From contig CAIZOZ010000101.1 of assembly GCA_903934745.1 (NCBI GenBank), positions 1 to 8,016 on the forward strand: a stretch of 8,016 nucleotides of DNA, written 5' to 3'. Source of the DNA: an uncultured cyanobacterium. Its GTDB lineage: Bacteria; Cyanobacteriota; Cyanobacteriia; PCC-6307; Cyanobiaceae. The position numbers and the translations under genes are program-made. The notes under the pieces are model-generated. The model was not told the DNA's origin. It saw only the letters and a program-made list of their open reading frames with translations, and did not search any database. This document shows, one piece after another, positions 6,051 through 8,016 of the stretch (positions are counted from its first letter, which is position 1; every line of letters begins with the position of its first letter).

Positions 6051-6061
6051 CTGCCTGAATC

Positions 6062-6362
6062 GAGCTGATCAGCTTCCTCAAGCCCATGCCGAACAGTGGA
6101 TGGGTCACGGCATCCGCTTTCCGCAGTGGTGGATGTGCTGGTAGCGATCGTGAGCGGCCAAGGCTCACTGCTGGGGCACGCAGGTCGCCAAGCCGCCATT
6201 GGATTCCACGATTCGGCTGCTGCTGGCTCCGTTGGATGTGGAGGGCTTTGAGGGCCCGCTACAGCTGTGGATGGCGGCTCAGCCTGGTGTTGTCGATGGG
6301 GTCGACGCCCTGGCCTGTGATCGCAAAATCCTGCTGGGCTCCGTCGATGAGACCGCCTACAG
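6062..6362 (+). pseudogene. ISAs1-family transposase remnant (copy 2), deleted and truncated
   Basis: Same transposase type as at 129-597, with a different set of deletions. ELISFLKPMPN starts at 6062, and GHGIRFPQWWM is read in another frame near 6102-6135. After LTAHCW-like decay, TQVAKPPLDSTIRLLLAPLD continues from about 6181 into VEGFEGPLQLWMAAQPG, VVDGVDALACDRKILLGS and VDETA, ending near 6360. This copy keeps the block up to the first catalytic Asp region (ACDRKILLGSVDET corresponds to the family's CDGKTLRGSIDET, with Gly to Arg and Lys-Thr-Leu to Lys-Ile-Leu changes). It lacks everything after it and ~84 bases present in copy 1 between the CACTGCTGG and GGCACGCAGG blocks. Neither terminal repeat was found. 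It runs into the mscL 3' end. Confidence 0.6.
6173..6194 (+). repeat. 22-bp block identical to 321-342
   Basis: A 22-base match (starting GGGGCACGCAGG, ending GCCAAGCC) shared by the two transposase remnants. Further shared blocks are CTGATCAGCTTCCTCAAG at 134-151 and 6064-6081, and CCGCAGTGGTGG at 185-196 and 6121-6132. All are in the same orientation about 5.9 kb apart, so they are short direct repeats. Confidence 0.85.
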
Positions 6363-6737
6363 CGCCTGGCGATCCAACGCATCGGCCAGGCGCGTGACCG
6401 CAGAGGCAAGTTGGGCCTGGGTGTCGGGCGGCGCCACTGCTTTCTCTGTTCGCTTGAAGGCCTCGATGGCCCGCACGATCAGAAACACCACGAAGGCGAT
6501 CACGAGGAAGTTAATCAGCGCCACGATCACGGCACCGGCCGGCCAGGCGTTGATCGACTCCACCTGGGCGGCCTTGAGGGCAGGTTGAAGCACACCGGTC
6601 ATCACCAGACTCACCACTGCGTCCACCACCTTGCCGAAGGCGCCGCCAATGACCACCGCAACAGCGAGGTCCACCACATTGCCTTTGTTGATGAAGTCCT
6701 TGAAATCGGTCAGGAAGCTGGATCGGCGTGAGGCCAT
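6357..6737 (-). CDS. mscL: Large-conductance mechanosensitive channel MscL
   Basis: Pore-forming membrane protein that opens under membrane tension to release solutes during osmotic downshock. The 126-residue product starts MASRRSSFLTDFKDFINKGN, the amphipathic N-terminal helix, followed by the MscL signature NVVDLAVAVVIGGAFGKVVD (20-39) forming pore helix TM1. TM2 spans about residues 68-91 (VIVALINFLVIAFVVFLIVR), and a C-terminal helix (AQLASAVTRLADALD, 108-122) forms the cytoplasmic bundle. The periplasmic loop (about 50-66) is short, as I remember for picocyanobacterial homologues. The stop codon (6357-6359 on the other strand) lies within sequence that matches the ISAs1 remnant, so the last few codons may derive from it. 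ATG 6737 has AT-rich upstream sequence (6740-6760) containing CTTTAAAA, a possible -10 region. No ribosome site is visible. Confidence 0.93.
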   Translation of the reverse strand: MASRRSSFLTDFKDFINKGNVVDLAVAVVIGGAFGKVVDAVVSLVMTGVLQPALKAAQVESINAWPAGAVIVALINFLVIAFVVFLIVRAIEAFKRTEKAVAPPDTQAQLASAVTRLADALDRQAL

Positions 6738-6764
6738 CGTTTGTCTTTTAAAGCAACCTCTAGA

Positions 6765-7058
6765 CTACAGGATTGCAGCCAGGATTGTAACGCCCCTGCA
6801 CCAATCCACTTTAGCCCGCTCTGCATCGTGCCAATCAAAAAACAACGACATATGCTGAGCAATGCGGTGATAGGCAATCCAGGCCTGCTCCAGGAACTGC
6901 CAGGTATCCCGGCACTGTTGCCGCAAGGTCGTGATGATCGTGAGCAATCCGCTGCGGGGCCGGAGCTTTGTGCGGCTCAGCCTGGCTTCATTGCAGCACT
7001 GCATCGCCAATGCCAAGACGAGGGTCATGGCCTGGATGCCGATCCCGCAGGCCGCCAT
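6765..7058 (-). pseudogene. Possible IS66-type transposase C-terminal fragment
   Basis: The supported part is 6867-6947, which reads LLTIITTLRQQCRDTWQFLEQAWIAYH on the minus strand, split here as GLLTIITTLRQQCR and DTWQFLEQAWIAYH. This resembles the C-terminal helix of IS66-type transposases, where a conserved T-x-RQQ-x-R is followed by a hydrophobic FLxxA segment. Upstream of it the same frame becomes Cys- and Arg-rich and less convincing, and an adjacent frame (from about 7125, QQESDRELERLNPHP) may hold another piece. No catalytic domain or inverted repeats were found. It ends shortly before the mscL start on the same strand. Recognition rests on a short motif from memory; an unrelated origin is possible. 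Confidence 0.35.
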
Positions 7059-7169
7059 GTCCGGCAGGGTGCGGATTGAGGCGCTCCAATTCGCGGTCGG
7101 ACTCTTGCTGGCTGGAGTTCAGCATTAATTGACTGGGATGCAAAGCTCCATTTCAGCCAGCCACAACAA

Positions 7170-7193
7170 CGCCCGGAGCATGGGCCCCGGGCG
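7170..7193. repeat. GC-rich perfect 7-bp hairpin
   Basis: CGCCCGG at 7170-7176 pairs with CCGGGCG at 7187-7193 around a 10-base loop. Read on the minus strand it is followed by TTGTTGT, which makes a weak terminator for minus-strand transcription possible, perhaps from the nuclease-like gene at 7559-8016. Confidence 0.4.
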
Positions 7194-7263
7194 CTTGCCT
7201 GCTCAGCCGTGACGCCTGCCTGGAGGGAGGTGCCAAAGCTGTGCCTGATCTGTACTTGGCAGC

Positions 7264-7290
7264 CGTGATCGTTAGATCACGTGTTTCTTT
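7264..7290 (+). terminator. Terminator-like hairpin, CGTGATC-GTTA-GATCACG plus T-rich tail
   Basis: A perfect 7-bp stem (7264-7270 with 7275-7281) closes a four-base loop and is followed by TGTTTCTTT on the plus strand. The form fits a factor-independent terminator, although only four of seven stem pairs are G-C. There is no plus-strand gene just upstream, so it would terminate a lost gene or a small RNA; a dyad operator is the alternative. Confidence 0.4.
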
Positions 7291-7558
7291 GGTTGTGGGT
7301 CGGAGCTGCTGACGTTGGCATCTGGGGCCAGGGTTCGAGTGGGGCTTCCCGTTCGGTCCGGGGCACCTGAGGCTGGTTACGAGAACGTGCCGTGAACGGT
7401 GCAATGGACGGCGGGGCTGTTGGCTGAACTGCCGTCAGACGCCAGGTAAGCCAGGGATCCGTCAAGACTGTTGGAGCAGGGGCCGGATCGTCAGCTCACT
7501 CCTGGCAGCTGGTCAGGGGGGCTGTCTTCCATCGGTGGATCCTCCGAATCAGTCGCAC

Positions 7559-8016
7559 TCACCCTCGGACGACAGGAGGCTGGCGGCAGGCATTGATGCA
7601 GATTCGATACTGCTCTAGGTCTCCGGGGTTACGGGACTTCACGAAGGTGGCTGCACCGAGCTCCTGGGCGCGGGCATAGGAGCCGATCTCCTGGCAGCGT
7701 TGCGGCGACCCGGCGGAAATCCCAGGGACGGGTGATGCCGCCTTCCACCTGCCACACCCCATAGCGATGGCGGCTGGCCCGGTACTCGGCATCGAGATAC
7801 TCCTTGGCCTCACAGCCGCCGAGGTACTGCCGGTAGGCAAAGGCCTGGCCGTCTTCCACCAGCACCAGATTGATGTTGATGTCACTGATCACCTCGGCCA
7901 CGGTGCGGCCGTAGCGGTCTGTCGAGTGGGGAAGGATCGTGACCTCCCGCCCCTTGGCCAGACGGCTCTGCAGATCACTGCGCGACTGCTGCCCGTAGGG
8001 GCTCTGGGCCAGTTCC
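7559..8016 (-). pseudogene. Staphylococcal-nuclease-like (SNase) gene, frameshifted, 5' end outside the window
   Basis: Thermonuclease-fold protein; family members are secreted or periplasmic calcium-dependent nucleases. The frame entering at the right edge reads ELAQSPYGQQSRSDLQSRL, KGREVTILPHSTDRYGRTVAEV (Arg of GRT corresponds to Arg87 of the S. aureus enzyme), NINLVLVEDGQAFAYRQYLG, CEAKEYLDAEYRASRHRYG and VWQVEGGITRPWDFRR. At about 7705-7716 the coding signal jumps by one base into GSPQRCQEIGSYARAQEL, which resembles the Cys-containing C-terminal tail of cyanobacterial SNases, and runs to a stop at 7559-7561. Without the shift the protein ends differently at 7629. The residue expected at catalytic Glu43 appears as Gln in SPYGQQSR, though the alignment is by eye. 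The nuclease fold up to WDFRR is complete, so a truncated protein might keep activity. Confidence 0.75.

Larger units (their letters stand above)
7126..7558. other. Long gap without a convincing gene
   Basis: About 430 bases with no recognised protein on either strand. The longer open frames here are Arg/Pro-rich and look like composition artefacts. It contains two clear hairpins (7170-7193 and 7264-7281), so a small RNA or the ends of lost genes are possible. I saw no tRNA-like cloverleaf. Confidence 0.4.

Noticed and set aside
1..8016. CRISPR array, tRNA, rRNA or a defence cluster
   Set aside because: No regularly spaced repeats, no cloverleaf or rRNA-like sequence, and no recognisable defence protein were seen; the nuclease-like gene is SNase type and the methyltransferases are small-molecule or lipid types.

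Overview
The window looks like a piece of a GC-rich cyanobacterial chromosome, most likely from the Synechococcus/Cyanobium group. That assignment is inference from the style of MscL, the bd-oxidase remnants and the redox proteins; there is no rRNA or other marker gene. It is a mixture of intact single genes and the wreckage of others: insertion-sequence remnants, genes with large internal deletions, and genes with small frameshifts.

Layout. Bases 13-615 hold a deleted ISAs1-family insertion sequence with both imperfect terminal repeats still visible. An intact 1-Cys peroxiredoxin follows (793-1449). Directly abutting its stop codon are the last quarter of cydA (1451-1826) and a cydB reduced to its first ~50 and last ~25 codons (1829-2055), so cytochrome bd oxidase is lost at this locus. 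Then come an exported single-domain rhodanese (2112-2615) and a probable two-gene unit: a histidine-bearing four-helix membrane protein (2781-3218) and a membrane-anchored CPHC thioredoxin-like protein (3246-3941). The latter seems to lack the central membrane domain of its relatives. An AT-richer islet with one doubtful short reading frame (3948-4172, minus) ends the plus-strand block.

The minus-strand half contains an overlapping pair of methyltransferases: a soluble TPMT-like enzyme (5488-4817) and a membrane PEMT/ICMT-like enzyme (4823-4287). Next is a frameshifted unknown gene (about 6050-5595), cut off by a second, differently deleted ISAs1 copy (6062-6362, plus). That copy runs into the 3' end of mscL (6737-6357). 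Beyond mscL are a possible IS66-like transposase tail, about 430 bases without a convincing gene but with two clear hairpins, and a frameshifted staphylococcal-nuclease-like gene that leaves the window at the right edge.

How the genes fit together. The left half is thematically redox and sulfur (peroxiredoxin, quinol oxidase remnants, rhodanese, CPHC oxidoreductase), but apart from the 2781-3941 unit and the methyltransferase pair there is no sign of a coherent operon. The most notable signal is the repeated pattern of internal deletions with both gene ends preserved (two transposase copies, cydB, probably the thioredoxin-like gene) plus one-base frameshifts beside them. I read this as a lineage in active gene decay, but assembly or indel error must be excluded first. 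I do not see a clearly new defence or mobile system here.
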